Origin: Bovifimicola ammoniilytica
GTDB lineage: Bacteria; Bacillota; Clostridia; Lachnospirales; Lachnospiraceae
NCBI RefSeq assembly: GCF_025567085.1
Contig: NZ_JAOQJN010000003.1
Location: forward strand, 1 to 64,000
DNA: 64,000 bases
Reading direction: 5' to 3'
A program made the translations under genes and the position numbers. Each line of letters begins with the position of its first letter. Position 1 is the stretch's first letter. This document shows positions 43,018 through 53,006 of this stretch, piece by piece. The notes beneath the pieces were generated by a model. That model worked only from the letters and a program-made list of their open reading frames with translations, searched no databases and was not told the DNA's origin.

Positions 43018-45351
43018 TTATTTCTTAGATTCTGTCTTGAATTTCTCGCTGATTTTCTCTGCTATTTCATAAAGTAGTCTGAATACAGATTCAGATGCAA
43101 ATGAAAATACTACGAATAAAAGTATACATATCTTAGACATTCCATTTAATGCAAATATATCACCAAGAAAGATGCTGCATAATAACAATCCTGCAATATT
43201 ACCGGCTATTACTGCTATTCTATATCTGTTTAGTGGAACACTTATCTTACTTAGAATCATAAATCCAACAATTGCTAATAACATTGTTGCTGCTGTTGCA
43301 ATATCAGCAGATGGAAGCTTGAATACTTTACCACAGACAACAAGTGCTGCTACAGCAAAGAAGTCTGTAAGTCCTGCCGGCAATGCTTTTATAAACACAT
43401 TCCTTAAGAATTTACCCTCTATACGCTTCTTATTAGCCTCCATTGCAAGCAAGAATGCAGGAATACCAATATTAAACATACTTATAAGTGAAATCTGCGA
43501 TGGCTCTAATGGATAAGTAATCATAAATACTGCTGAGAATATTGACATCAGAAATGAGAATATATTCTTAACAAGGAACAAGCTTGCCGAACGTTGCACA
43601 TTGTTTACGACTCTTCTTCCCTCTAATACTACTGATGGCATCTTAGAGAAATCTGACTCTAATAATACAACCTGTGCTGACTGTGCCGTTGCTTCACTTC
43701 CCGATGCCATTGCAATACTACAATCTGCATCTTTCATTGCTAAGATATCATTTACACCATCACCAGTCATTGCAACCGTATGACCTTTATTCTGCAATGC
43801 ATGTACAAGCTGCTGTTTCTGTTTTGGTGTTACACGACCAAATACATTATATTCATTAACCGCATTTACAAAGTCCATATCGTCCTTTAACTCTCTTGCA
43901 TCGATATATTTCTCTGCACCATCAATTCCTGCTTCTTTGGCAATCTCTGATACTGTTCCCGGATTATCTCCTGAGATAACCTTTATCTGTACATTTTGCT
44001 GTTTGAAATATTCAAATGTTTCCTTAGCCTGTTCTCTTATCTTATTAGATAGAAATACAAGTGCATATGGAACTACTTCTTCTGTTAATGCTTTACCATC
44101 AATTTCTCCATAGTATTTGCCAAATACTAATGTTCTTAATCCTTTTTTAGAATATCTCTCTATAAGTTCTCTATAAGTTTCATATTCATCACGAAGTACC
44201 ATTTCAGGTGCACCAAGAACAAACACTTCATCAGCATATGTAACACTTGAATACTTGAATTCTGATGAAAATGATGTGTAGCTTAATGCTTTACGATTAG
44301 TTGTATTCTTAAAATATTCTTTCATTGCTGCCATTGTAATGTTATCAGCAGTCATATTTTCTACGAAATCTGATATTATCTCGATAGTTGTCTCTTCCCT
44401 GCCAAACATCTCGTTTATAGCTTCGATGCCATGGACTTCCATCTTATTTTCCGTAATTGTACCTGTTTTATCCACGCATAAAACATCTACTCTTGCTAAA
44501 GTCTCAATACTCTTCATATTGTGAAGTAATACTTTCTCCTTAGCAAGTCTTACTGTACTCATGGCAAGCGCAATTGTAGTAAGTAAATATAAACCCTCAG
44601 GAATCATACCAATGACTGCTGCCACCATTGATACTATACTTTCTGAAAAGCTTTCACCATTCACAAAATATGCCTGGTAATATAGCACTATACCTATTGG
44701 AATAATCGCAATACCAACCCACATAATCAATTTATTAATTGATTTAATCATTTCTGACTGTTCGTTCTTCTTGCCTTTTTTAGCTTCTAAAGTAAGCTTT
44801 GAAATATATGATTCTTCTCCGACTTTTTCAAGTTCAGCATAACATTCACCAGATATAACAAAGCTTCCTGACATTAATTTGTCGCCTTTATTCTTCTCTA
44901 TCTCGTCTGATTCACCTGTAAGCAATGACTCATTTGCCTGCACACAACCCTCAATAACTACTGCATCAGCAGGAATCTGGTCTCCTGCCCGAAATATTAC
45001 TAAATCGCCCTGTACTAACTCTTCTGAAGCTACCTTTACTTCTTTACCGTCTCTTATCGCTGTCGTATGCGAAGCATTTAACAGATTCATCTTTTCTAAT
45101 ACATTTCTTGCCCTGATCTCCTGAATAATACCGATGAGCGTATTACCCACTACAACCGGAAGAAATGTAAGACTTCTAAATGAGCCTGCCACACATACTA
45201 ACACAGATAAAATCATAAATATAACATTAAAATATGTAAAAAGGTTATCCATTATAATCTGCTTATTTGTTTTCGCGCCCGAATCTACAGCACGATTTAC
45301 AAGGCCCTGTTCAATCTTTTCTTCTACCTGCTCTCTAGTCAATCCATTCAT
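43018..45351 (-). CDS. CtpE-like cation-transporting P-type ATPase
   Basis: A 777-residue ATP-driven ion pump. The actuator loop is LLTGESDE, the phosphorylated Asp sits in VDKTGTITENK, and the hinge is MTGDGVNDILAMKDAD. The M4 motif PEGLYLL and the absence of CPx or heavy-metal-binding domains place it with the P2-like CtpE group, reported to move Ca2+ in mycobacteria. The ion is therefore a guess (Ca2+ or Mg2+). About eight to ten membrane segments. Confidence 0.82.
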   Translation of the reverse strand: MNGLTREQVEEKIEQGLVNRAVDSGAKTNKQIIMDNLFTYFNVIFMILSVLVCVAGSFRSLTFLPVVVGNTLIGIIQEIRARNVLEKMNLLNASHTTAIRDGKEVKVASEELVQGDLVIFRAGDQIPADAVVIEGCVQANESLLTGESDEIEKNKGDKLMSGSFVISGECYAELEKVGEESYISKLTLEAKKGKKNEQSEMIKSINKLIMWVGIAIIPIGIVLYYQAYFVNGESFSESIVSMVAAVIGMIPEGLYLLTTIALAMSTVRLAKEKVLLHNMKSIETLARVDVLCVDKTGTITENKMEVHGIEAINEMFGREETTIEIISDFVENMTADNITMAAMKEYFKNTTNRKALSYTSFSSEFKYSSVTYADEVFVLGAPEMVLRDEYETYRELIERYSKKGLRTLVFGKYYGEIDGKALTEEVVPYALVFLSNKIREQAKETFEYFKQQNVQIKVISGDNPGTVSEIAKEAGIDGAEKYIDARELKDDMDFVNAVNEYNVFGRVTPKQKQQLVHALQNKGHTVAMTGDGVNDILAMKDADCSIAMASGSEATAQSAQVVLLESDFSKMPSVVLEGRRVVNNVQRSASLFLVKNIFSFLMSIFSAVFMITYPLEPSQISLISMFNIGIPAFLLAMEANKKRIEGKFLRNVFIKALPAGLTDFFAVAALVVCGKVFKLPSADIATAATMLLAIVGFMILSKISVPLNRYRIAVIAGNIAGLLLCSIFLGDIFALNGMSKICILLFVVFSFASESVFRLLYEIAEKISEKFKTESKK

Positions 45352-45492
45352 AACTTGTTTTTGCCTTTCATATATTTATTTTCATATACTTATTACATTG
45401 TTTTGTAAAATATATAATTCTTTTGCATTTGTTTCAAATATTAACATTCATTATAGCTAATGTCAACGTACTGCCCCTTTTACCAAAATATG

Positions 45493-45530
45493 AAAAAAGA
45501 GCCGATTTACTGTAAAATCAGCTCTTTTTT
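45493..45530 (-). terminator. Terminator of the glnA-dapL region
   Basis: A strong symmetric hairpin (AAAAAAGAGC/GCTCTTTTTT with GATTTT/AAAATC inside), able to act in both directions, 58 bases after the dapL stop. Confidence 0.85.
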
Positions 45531-45587
45531 AGGAGTTTATCGCAAATACTAAATTATTGTAAATTTTTCATTAAATAAATTTTATAT

Positions 45588-46802
45588 TTACATTTTTTTA
45601 ATTCTGTCTAATGCTTCTAATGTATTCTCATAACTTCCAAATGCTGTAAGTCTGAAGTAACCCTCACCACTTGGTCCGAAACCTGAACCCGGTGTACCTA
45701 CAACATTAGCTTTCTCTAATAACATATCAAAGAATTCCCATGAAGTCATATTGCCCGGTGTCTTTAACCATATATATGGTGCATTAACACCACCTGAAAC
45801 TGAATATCCTGCCTCTGCAAGTCCCTTGCGTATAATCTTTGCATTATTCATATAGTAAGCAACCTGTTCGCCTGTCTGTTTCTTTCCCTCAGGACTATAC
45901 ACAGCCTCTCCTGCCCTCTGGATAATATATGGTGCTCCGTTGAATTTTGTTCCATGTCGTCTTGCCCAGAGACTATGTAATGTAACTCCATTACTCTTAA
46001 GTTCCTTAGGAATAACTGTAAATCCAAGTCTTGTTCCTGTGAAACCTGCATTCTTAGAAAAGCTTCTAAGTTCGATTGCACATGCTTTAGCACCATCACA
46101 TTCGTAAATTGTATGTGGAACATTTTCCTCGGAAATATATGCTTCATATGCAGCATCATAGATAATAACTGCACCAATCTTTAATGCGTAATCAACCCAT
46201 TCCTGAAGTTTATCCTTAGTGATTGTTGCACCTGTAGGATTATTAGGAAAACAAAGGTAGATAATGTCAGGTTCTTCACTTGGTAATTCAGGAGCAAAAC
46301 CTGTCTCTGCTGTGCAAGGCATATAGATTACATTACTCCATTTCTGTTCTGCTTCAATGTAATCACCTGTTCTTCCTGCCATCGCATTTGTATCTACATA
46401 TACAGGATATACAGGATCACAAACTGCTATTTTATTATCAACTGAAAATATATCTCCAATATTTCCTGAATCACTCTTTGCGCCATCACTTACAAATATT
46501 TCATCTACAGCGATGTCCACGCCTCTTGCCTTATAGTCATTATCGGCTATAGCCTGTCTTAAGAATTCATATCCAAGGTCAGGTGCATATCCTTTAAAAG
46601 TTTCTGCCTTACCCATCTCATCTACTGCACTATGTAATGCATCAATTACCGCAGGAGCAAGTGGAAGTGTAACATCACCGATACCAAGACTTATAACTTT
46701 CTTATCTGGATGTGCTGCTTTGAACTCTCTTGATTTTCTGCCTACTGTTGAAAATAAATAGCTTCCCGGTAATTTCAAATAGTTATCATTAATTTTAAAC
46801 AT
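45588..46802 (-). CDS. dapL: LL-diaminopimelate aminotransferase
   Basis: Converts tetrahydrodipicolinate directly to LL-diaminopimelate for lysine and peptidoglycan. About 404 residues. N-terminal KLPGSYLFSTVGRKSREF and the PLP-binding lysine in RSFSKNAGFTGTRLGF are diagnostic of DapL. Start ATG 46802 (MFKINDNYLK) follows GGAGG by 6 bases. It lies 27 bases downstream of the ANTAR gene. Confidence 0.94.
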   Translation of the reverse strand: MFKINDNYLKLPGSYLFSTVGRKSREFKAAHPDKKVISLGIGDVTLPLAPAVIDALHSAVDEMGKAETFKGYAPDLGYEFLRQAIADNDYKARGVDIAVDEIFVSDGAKSDSGNIGDIFSVDNKIAVCDPVYPVYVDTNAMAGRTGDYIEAEQKWSNVIYMPCTAETGFAPELPSEEPDIIYLCFPNNPTGATITKDKLQEWVDYALKIGAVIIYDAAYEAYISEENVPHTIYECDGAKACAIELRSFSKNAGFTGTRLGFTVIPKELKSNGVTLHSLWARRHGTKFNGAPYIIQRAGEAVYSPEGKKQTGEQVAYYMNNAKIIRKGLAEAGYSVSGGVNAPYIWLKTPGNMTSWEFFDMLLEKANVVGTPGSGFGPSGEGYFRLTAFGSYENTLEALDRIKKM

Positions 46803-46829
46803 TTTAATCCTCCATTCCAATTCTTTATG

Positions 46830-47375
46830 TTAATGCATAATCTGCAATACCATTTGTGCTGTTTCTACCATATTTGTACCACTATCCATACTATTCTTCT
46901 GTATGTACCTGTGTGCTTCTTCCTCAGTCATATTTCTATTCATCATTAATACTTTCTTGGCTTCTTCTATAATGGCTTTCTGCGCCACATTTCTCTCTTT
47001 AGGCTTTTGCTTTCCTTTTTTCTTAATTCGCTCTAATGCCTGTGCCATCATTTCTAAAGTATTAAGTAAATCATATGATTTAAGAGGCATTTCCACACTT
47101 ACGACACCGTCAGGAATTCCCTCTTCTAATTTGGCTCTTGAAGCAACTAATAGCATTTGGAAAGTAGATCCTAATTCCTGATATAATTCTGTATAAACCA
47201 TATCATTAAATTTGTAACCGCATACTATAATCCCATAGTCTATATTATCCATAAAAGACATCGCTTGCGAACCAGAAGTACATACAATCGAAACCTTATA
47301 ACCATTTCTGACTAACAGATTTCTTATGCCCTGACCATCAGTGAGTTTCGGAAAAACCACCAATATATCTATCAT
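46830..47375 (-). CDS. ANTAR-domain antiterminator protein
   Basis: 181 residues. An N-terminal receiver-like domain (about 1-115; it begins IDILVVFP and lacks the usual acidic pair) is followed by an ANTAR RNA-binding domain at about 125-181 (AQKAIIEEAKKVLM...EEEAHRYIQK). ANTAR proteins bind paired hairpins in nascent RNA and prevent termination, commonly of nitrogen genes. It is directly downstream of glnA (50 bases) and upstream of dapL. A terminator-like hairpin in the glnA leader is a candidate target. Confidence 0.85.
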   Translation of the reverse strand: MIDILVVFPKLTDGQGIRNLLVRNGYKVSIVCTSGSQAMSFMDNIDYGIIVCGYKFNDMVYTELYQELGSTFQMLLVASRAKLEEGIPDGVVSVEMPLKSYDLLNTLEMMAQALERIKKKGKQKPKERNVAQKAIIEEAKKVLMMNRNMTEEEAHRYIQKNSMDSGTNMVETAQMVLQIMH

Positions 47376-47424
47376 GCTTTCACCTCCAGTTTCAGTTTGG
47401 TATTCGCTTTAGAAATATTGCACT

Positions 47425-48753
47425 TTAGAACTTATGCAGATATTCTTCGATTTCCCATTCTGTAACCTGGGTTCTGTACGCCTGCCACTCTTTCTTCTTC
47501 GCATTTATATAATTTGTGGAAATATGTTTGCCTAACACATTCTGTACAAATTCATCATTTTCAAATTTCTCAATGGCATCACAAAGGTTTTCAGGAAGAT
47601 GCTCTATTCCGTCCTCTTCTTTCTCAGCTAATGACATCTCAAATATATTCTTATCAACACTTGCAGGTGGTGTTAAATTATTCTTAATTCCATCAAGTCC
47701 TGCTGCTAAACATACAGCTAATACCATATATGGGTTAGCTGTTGGATCAGGACATCTGAGTTCTATTCTTGTTCCCTCACCTCTTGGTGCAGGAATTCTT
47801 ATCAAAGGACTTCTGTTAGTAGTTGACCATGCAATATAAACTGGTGCTTCATATCCTGGAACAAGTCTCTTGTATGAATTAACAAGTGGATTAGTAATAA
47901 CTGTCATTCCCTTTATATGCTTCATAATTCCTGCCATAAAGCTATATGCCTCTTTACTTAATCCCTTCTCATCATTTGAATCATTAAATATATTCTTACC
48001 ATCTTTATTAAGTGACATATTTATATGCATTCCTGAACCATTTATTCCTGACTTAGGCTTTGGCATAAATGTTGCATGTAAACCATGTCTTTTAGCGATT
48101 GACTTAATTGTAAGCTTAAATGTCATAATATTATCAGCGGTAACTAATGCGTTATCGTATTTGAAATCTATCTCATGTTGTGCAGGTGCAACTTCATGAT
48201 GAGATGATTCTACTTCAAATCCCATTGATTCAAGGTTAAGAACCATATCACGTCTTGCATTCTCCCCTAAATCAATTGGTCCTAAATCAAAATATCCTGC
48301 CTTCTCATGTGACAATGTTGTAGGATTACCATTGTCATCTGTATGGAATAAGAAGAATTCACATTCAGGTCCTGCCTCAAATGTATAACCCATATTTTCT
48401 GCTTCTTTTAAGACTTTCTTAAGAACATATCTTGGGTCCCCTTCAAATGGTGTTCCATCAGGTCTGTATATATCACAAATGAATCTTGCCACCTTGCCCT
48501 GCTGAGGTCTCCATGGAAATATTGTAAATGTATCAAGATCAGGATATAAGTACATATCTGATTCCTCAATTCTTGAAAATCCCTCGATAGATGAACCATC
48601 AAACATACATTGATTATTCAATGCTTTTTCTAACTGGCTCACTGTAATGGCAACATTCTTCATTGTTCCAAACATATCTGTGAACTGAAGTCGGATAAAT
48701 TCCACATCTTCCTCTTCAATCATATTCATTATTTCCTGTTTAGTATACTTCAT
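47425..48753 (-). CDS. glnA: Glutamine synthetase, type I
   Basis: Makes glutamine from glutamate, ammonia and ATP. About 442 residues, the short GSI-alpha type of Firmicutes with no adenylylation-site insert. Motifs: FDGSSIEGF (N-terminal latch), GPECEFFLF (metal ligand), HHEVAPAQHEIDFKY, FMPKPKSGINGSGMHINMS and the NRSPLIRIPA substrate loop. Start ATG 48753 (MKYTKQEIM) follows GGAGG by 8 bases. Confidence 0.96.
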   Translation of the reverse strand: MKYTKQEIMNMIEEEDVEFIRLQFTDMFGTMKNVAITVSQLEKALNNQCMFDGSSIEGFSRIEESDMYLYPDLDTFTIFPWRPQQGKVARFICDIYRPDGTPFEGDPRYVLKKVLKEAENMGYTFEAGPECEFFLFHTDDNGNPTTLSHEKAGYFDLGPIDLGENARRDMVLNLESMGFEVESSHHEVAPAQHEIDFKYDNALVTADNIMTFKLTIKSIAKRHGLHATFMPKPKSGINGSGMHINMSLNKDGKNIFNDSNDEKGLSKEAYSFMAGIMKHIKGMTVITNPLVNSYKRLVPGYEAPVYIAWSTTNRSPLIRIPAPRGEGTRIELRCPDPTANPYMVLAVCLAAGLDGIKNNLTPPASVDKNIFEMSLAEKEEDGIEHLPENLCDAIEKFENDEFVQNVLGKHISTNYINAKKKEWQAYRTQVTEWEIEEYLHKF

Positions 48754-48950
48754 CGCACTTTCCTCCATTTACACATATTATACATAAAATTAAAATATTT
48801 TCGCTATGTACTTCATATTCATCAGGATTGTGTATATTCTTCGCACAAAACAACTACAAACAATCCGTTTAAACCTAATTCCGGTATTTAATATCTTAAT
48901 ATTCTAATGTATTAATATACCTGGATTCTATTATATTTATTTATAGAAAA
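48754..48950 (-). other. Leader of glnA
   Basis: About 200 bases between an early terminator hairpin and the glnA start. A second -10-like TATAAT lies near the RBS without a clear -35. I could not identify a convincing pair of ANTAR-type hairpins by eye. Confidence 0.4.
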
Positions 48951-48978
48951 GGCGCTCTCCTCCCTTGAAGAGAACGCC
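48951..48978 (-). terminator. Promoter-proximal terminator hairpin in the glnA leader
   Basis: A continuous 12-bp stem (GGCGTTCTCTTC with its complement, two G-U pairs) closed by AAGG and followed by TTTTC. It begins about 8 bases after the predicted transcription start. No minus-strand gene lies upstream that it could terminate. Confidence 0.7.
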
Positions 48979-48991
48979 ATTGTTCATTAAC

Positions 48992-49020
48992 AGAATATCA
49001 ATATTCTTCTAATTTGTCAA
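48992..49020 (-). promoter_or_regulatory. Promoter of glnA
   Basis: TTGACA (49015-49020), 17-base spacer, TATTCT (48992-48997). The -10 box is part of a 7-bp inverted repeat AGAATAT/ATATTCT, a possible operator. Confidence 0.65.
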
Positions 49021-49202
49021 GGCTGTATGTTTCAGAATTTTTACTATTGAATACATATTATCATTTATCTGATTAAAAATTATACTTCATTAAATATGTA
49101 ACAAATCATAGCTTATATATTTTCATTTACTTTAGAAATATTCTTTGCTATAATGATTATGATGTTTTATAAAAATATTATAAATATATGGAGGTCTTTA
49201 AA

Positions 49203-49796
49203 ATGAAACAAAACAAAAGTACATTGATTTCATTAATTCTTGGAATCATATCAGTGTTATTTGCATTTCTCACAATTATTATGTATATAGTTGTTAAGCG
49301 TGAAGCATGGGATTATGTTATAGAACTATTCTCATTAATCGCATTGGGCGGTCTGCTTGCATTAATAATTCTTAATATGTTAAATATTAAATTTAACCAT
49401 CTATTATTCTTTATTCCTCTTGGGGTAGTTGCCATTGCATACTTATTATCAGGAATTAGATCTTTAATAAATATCGGAGATGCTTATGAAACTTTAAGAT
49501 ATTCATATTTCACAAGTTTCATTAACTCAATTTTATCTATCGGATTATTAATTTCAATGGTATACGGCTTATATAAAATGGGTAATAAAAAAGTATTTTT
49601 CATTATCCCTATTTCTTACATAATAATAAGCAATGTATTCAGTTTCTTATATTCCTTTAACCAGGTTATATTCTCATTCTTCACAGTTACTAAAACCAAA
49701 TATGCTCTTGTATCATTCTTCGATTTAATTTCGGTTATTTCATTCTATGTAATTTATATAATTTTCTTTGTAAAGAATAATTCAGAGAATAAATAA
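49203..49796 (+). CDS. Unknown integral membrane protein
   Basis: About 197 residues with six predicted membrane segments and almost no soluble part. It is Phe/Ile-rich and no family is recognised. Start ATG 49203 (MKQNKSTLIS) follows GGAGG; the frame opens at the ATG inside the ATGGAGG ribosome site. It is monocistronic, followed by a 30-bp-stem inverted repeat. Confidence 0.65.
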   Translation: MKQNKSTLISLILGIISVLFAFLTIIMYIVVKREAWDYVIELFSLIALGGLLALIILNMLNIKFNHLLFFIPLGVVAIAYLLSGIRSLINIGDAYETLRYSYFTSFINSILSIGLLISMVYGLYKMGNKKVFFIIPISYIIISNVFSFLYSFNQVIFSFFTVTKTKYALVSFFDLISVISFYVIYIIFFVKNNSENK

Positions 49797-49802
49797 CTTA
49801 AG

Positions 49803-49903
49803 CATACACTTAGGCGAGATGTCCGTCTATGACACACACTTTCATAATTACTTTATCTAGTGCAAGTAAATGTCATAGACGGACATCTCGTTTTAAGTGT
49901 ATG
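49803..49903. repeat. Long inverted repeat
   Basis: Arms 49803-49834 and 49871-49903: 10 bp (CATACACTTA/TAAGTGTATG), a 2-4-base interruption, then 20 perfectly paired bp beginning CGAGATGTCCG. The loop is 36 bases. The arms are more GC-rich than their surroundings. It could be a strong terminator for the upstream gene or a miniature mobile element. Confidence 0.75.
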
Positions 49904-50026
49904 GCATTGAATGAACTCAAATAATCAAAAGAGCCGAAAAAGATATCTACAGATTAGCAATTCTTGCAAAAGTTTCTATATTTATATATGCAAATTTACT
50001 TAATACAGACGGATATTTCTATCTAC

Positions 50027-50872
50027 TTATATTATCGTATTGTGACTTTTATATCCCTCTCCTATAATCTCGTTTGCAGAAGTAATTATCATAAATGCAT
50101 CACTATCTGTCTCATCTACAATCTCCTTTGCTTTCGGTAATTGCGGTTTTCTTATTGCACACATTATCACACGTTTCTCCTTGTTCTTATACGCACCATA
50201 TCCTTTCAGATATGTTACACCTACCTCTAATTCACCTAATAGCCTTTCCACCAGTTCATTTTCACTTTTCTCAGACTTAGAGATAATATATAAAAGCTTT
50301 GCTTCATCTTTACCATATAGTACAAAGTCTAAAACTGTTGAAGTTATAATTACTGTAAGTGCCGAATAAAGTCCTGCGTTAACATTTCCAAATATCAGCA
50401 CATACGCAATTACAACGATTCCATCTACTGTCAGAAATATCCTTCCTGTCTTAATATGTGGGTGCCTTATTTTCACTAATCTGACTACAATATCTGCGCC
50501 ACCTGTCGTAGCACCCTCTTTAAATATTATTCCAATGCTTAGTGCTACAAGTCCGCCGCCTGCAAGTGCCGCCATTAAAAGATCGTCTGTCATTCCACCA
50601 TATAACGAAAAAATATTCATAAATATTGAAGATACAACTATCACATATATTGTCGTAAGCAGAAATCTTATTCCGAATTTCCAGATACTTATAAGTAATA
50701 ATGGAATATTTATCATAAATACCAATGTACCTATTTCTACACCTGTAAGTCTGTTTAGAATTATGGCCGTTCCCGAAACTCCTCCCGGAACAAGGTTATT
50801 AGCATCAAGAAACAAACTTACTCCTACTGCATACATTATAGCTGCTACCGTAATCTTAATATATTTTATCAT
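50027..50872 (-). CDS. YitT-family membrane protein
   Basis: About 281 residues. Five to six membrane segments (DUF161, about 1-205) starting AVGVSLFLDANNLVPGGVSG and containing EGATTGGADI, then a cytoplasmic DUF2179 domain (about 215-275, GVTYLKGYGAYKNKEKRVI). The function of the family is unknown; it is widespread in Firmicutes. The start is uncertain: GTG 50881 or ATG 50872, neither with a good ribosome site. Confidence 0.85.
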   Translation of the reverse strand: MIKYIKITVAAIMYAVGVSLFLDANNLVPGGVSGTAIILNRLTGVEIGTLVFMINIPLLLISIWKFGIRFLLTTIYVIVVSSIFMNIFSLYGGMTDDLLMAALAGGGLVALSIGIIFKEGATTGGADIVVRLVKIRHPHIKTGRIFLTVDGIVVIAYVLIFGNVNAGLYSALTVIITSTVLDFVLYGKDEAKLLYIISKSEKSENELVERLLGELEVGVTYLKGYGAYKNKEKRVIMCAIRKPQLPKAKEIVDETDSDAFMIITSANEIIGEGYKSHNTII

Positions 50873-50972
50873 ACTCACCACATTTCAAAGAAATTAGATA
50901 ATACATATTGTGTACGTCATTAATATTTTTATACAGCATATAATTATAAAAAGCTGCGGAATGGAGATTAGT

Positions 50973-51731
50973 GTGGAAAAACGTAATATTTATTTAAGTT
51001 TAATACTTCTTCTAACTTTATTATCTGCAATATTTATATATCAGATTTCCATAAGCAACACTATACAGACGAATATTTCAAAGATTAAAAGTAATTCAAG
51101 TAACAAGCATGCAAATAGTTCCCTTTCAGATAGTTCTTCATCTGATACTTCACAAACGAATAACACAGATAAAGTTAAAAAAATCGCCATTACTTTTGAT
51201 GACGGACCGCACCCAGAATATACCCTTAAATTACTTGATGGATTAAAGGAAAGAAATGTTAAAGCAACATTTTTCGTAATTGGAGAAAATGTTTTGAATA
51301 ATCCCAATATGATTAAAAGAATGGCTGAGGACGGTCATCTGATTGGAAATCATACATACTCACATGTACAATTGACCTGTATCTCAGAAGAAAAAGCCAT
51401 TACAGAAATAAATAAGACATCTGAACTCATAACTACCTATGCAGGTGTCTCTCCTAAATATATCAGACCACCTTATGGTATGTATTCAGATGCCTTAAAA
51501 CGTGAAACTAATCTCACTCCCGTATTATGGACAGTTGACCCAAGGGACTGGAGTGTTCTTAATACTGATTCTGTTGTTAAACATGTATTAAAACGTGCCA
51601 AAAGTGGTGACATTATTCTATTACATGATATATTTGATACCTCTGTTGAAGCCGCATTTCAAATCATCGATGCACTTAAAGCAGAGGGATATGAATTCGT
51701 TACTGTCGATGAATTCATTAAAGTTAATTAA
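50973..51731 (+). CDS. Polysaccharide deacetylase (NodB domain)
   Basis: About 253 residues. One N-terminal membrane anchor (about 8-26), a Ser/Asn-rich linker, then a NodB domain: ITFDDGPH (catalytic base and metal Asp), GNHTYSH (metal His pair), RPPYG and LLHD. It likely N-deacetylates peptidoglycan or another amino-sugar polymer outside the cell. GTG 50973 lies 6 bases after GGAG; the frame opens upstream at 50910, which has no ribosome site. Confidence 0.87.
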   Translation: MEKRNIYLSLILLLTLLSAIFIYQISISNTIQTNISKIKSNSSNKHANSSLSDSSSSDTSQTNNTDKVKKIAITFDDGPHPEYTLKLLDGLKERNVKATFFVIGENVLNNPNMIKRMAEDGHLIGNHTYSHVQLTCISEEKAITEINKTSELITTYAGVSPKYIRPPYGMYSDALKRETNLTPVLWTVDPRDWSVLNTDSVVKHVLKRAKSGDIILLHDIFDTSVEAAFQIIDALKAEGYEFVTVDEFIKVN

Positions 51732-51732
51732 T

Positions 51733-52452
51733 CTATTGCTGTTTACTGATTCTGCTAACCATAGCAGTTAATAATTTAACTGAATTCTCAATTGCCATTG
51801 CTTCAAATGTCGGATAATCCATATGTGCACTGTCATCTGCTTTATCCGATATTGCTCTTATAATAAGAAATGGAATGTTGTTAAGATATGCAGCCTGTGC
51901 AATTGCAGCACCCTCCATCTCTGTACAATATCCGTCAAAATTATCGACAAGCCAATCTTTCTTCTCTTTACCTGATATGAACTGGTCTCCGCTTAATACT
52001 CTTCCTGTGAATACATTTATTCCATCAAGAACTTCCTTACATGATTCCTCTGCTATCTTAATGAGGTCTTTATCTGCCTTAAATGTTGAACAATCCATTC
52101 TTGGAATTACGCCGATAGGATCACCAAATGCCGATGTATCCATATCGTGTTGCAATGCATCTTCTGATAATACTATATCTCCAATGTTAATCTCTGCATT
52201 TAAAGAGCCTGCAATTCCTGTATTAATTATTGCTGAAACCTTATAAATGTCTGCTAAAATCTGCGCACATATTCCAGCATTAACTTTACCGATTCCTGAA
52301 CGTACAACTACAACATCTAAATCTTGTAATTTACCCTCATAGAAGTCCATTGAAGCAATTCTTTTAATCGTAACGTCTGATAGTTTCTCCTTAATCTTAC
52401 TAACTTCCTCATCCATTGCTCCGATAATTCCGATAACTTTATATTTACTCAT
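51733..52452 (-). CDS. mtnN: MTA/SAH nucleosidase
   Basis: Removes adenine from S-adenosylhomocysteine and methylthioadenosine. About 239 residues. Visible: IGIIGAMDEEV, the active-site stretch GTEMEGAAIAQ-like CTEMEGAAIAQAA and RAISDKAD with the catalytic Asp. Start ATG 52452 follows GGAGG. It lies 17 bases after luxS; the two enzymes act in sequence to recycle SAH and form AI-2. Confidence 0.95.
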   Translation of the reverse strand: MSKYKVIGIIGAMDEEVSKIKEKLSDVTIKRIASMDFYEGKLQDLDVVVVRSGIGKVNAGICAQILADIYKVSAIINTGIAGSLNAEINIGDIVLSEDALQHDMDTSAFGDPIGVIPRMDCSTFKADKDLIKIAEESCKEVLDGINVFTGRVLSGDQFISGKEKKDWLVDNFDGYCTEMEGAAIAQAAYLNNIPFLIIRAISDKADDSAHMDYPTFEAMAIENSVKLLTAMVSRISKQQ

Positions 52453-52469
52453 AAATTCCTCCATATTGT

Positions 52470-52949
52470 TTATTCAGGATATACTAAATGTTTCTCATCA
52501 ATATTTCTAAGTGTATTATCTAAGAATCTCTTAGCTACATATTTAGCCATAGGTAAATTCATATCGAGATAATTTCCACAATCTCTTGCTGATGCACCCG
52601 GTACATCTCCCTCAAATCCACTCATAAACTCATACATTTCTGTTACAAGGTCTACGATATCCTTTGATTCTAAATTACCTGCAAGAATAAGATAAAAACC
52701 TGTTCTGCAGCCCATTGGTCCAAAATAAATTACTTTATCACTATATTTCTCGTGATTTCTTAAAAATGTAGCGCCTAAATGCTCTAATGTATGAACTTCT
52801 GCTGTATTCATAACCGGCTCATAATTAGGTCTTGTCATTCTTATGTCAAATGTTGTAGCAACTTCACTTCCTATGTAATCTCTTCTTGATACATATATTC
52901 CCGGTTCTAATTTTAAATGATTAATGGTAAAACTTGCTATTTTCTTCAT
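52470..52949 (-). CDS. luxS: S-ribosylhomocysteine lyase (AI-2 synthase)
   Basis: A 159-residue metalloenzyme that splits S-ribosylhomocysteine to homocysteine and the AI-2 precursor. The metal ligands His53, His57 (HTLEH) and Cys124 (RDCGNY), plus the catalytic Cys81 (GPMGCRTGFY), are all present. First gene of luxS-mtnN, with an AATGGAG ribosome site. Confidence 0.97.
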   Translation of the reverse strand: MKKIASFTINHLKLEPGIYVSRRDYIGSEVATTFDIRMTRPNYEPVMNTAEVHTLEHLGATFLRNHEKYSDKVIYFGPMGCRTGFYLILAGNLESKDIVDLVTEMYEFMSGFEGDVPGASARDCGNYLDMNLPMAKYVAKRFLDNTLRNIDEKHLVYPE

Positions 52950-53006
52950 AATTTCTCCATTCTTCGCATATATTTAATTTTTAATGACTCTATCATCATA
53001 TTATAT

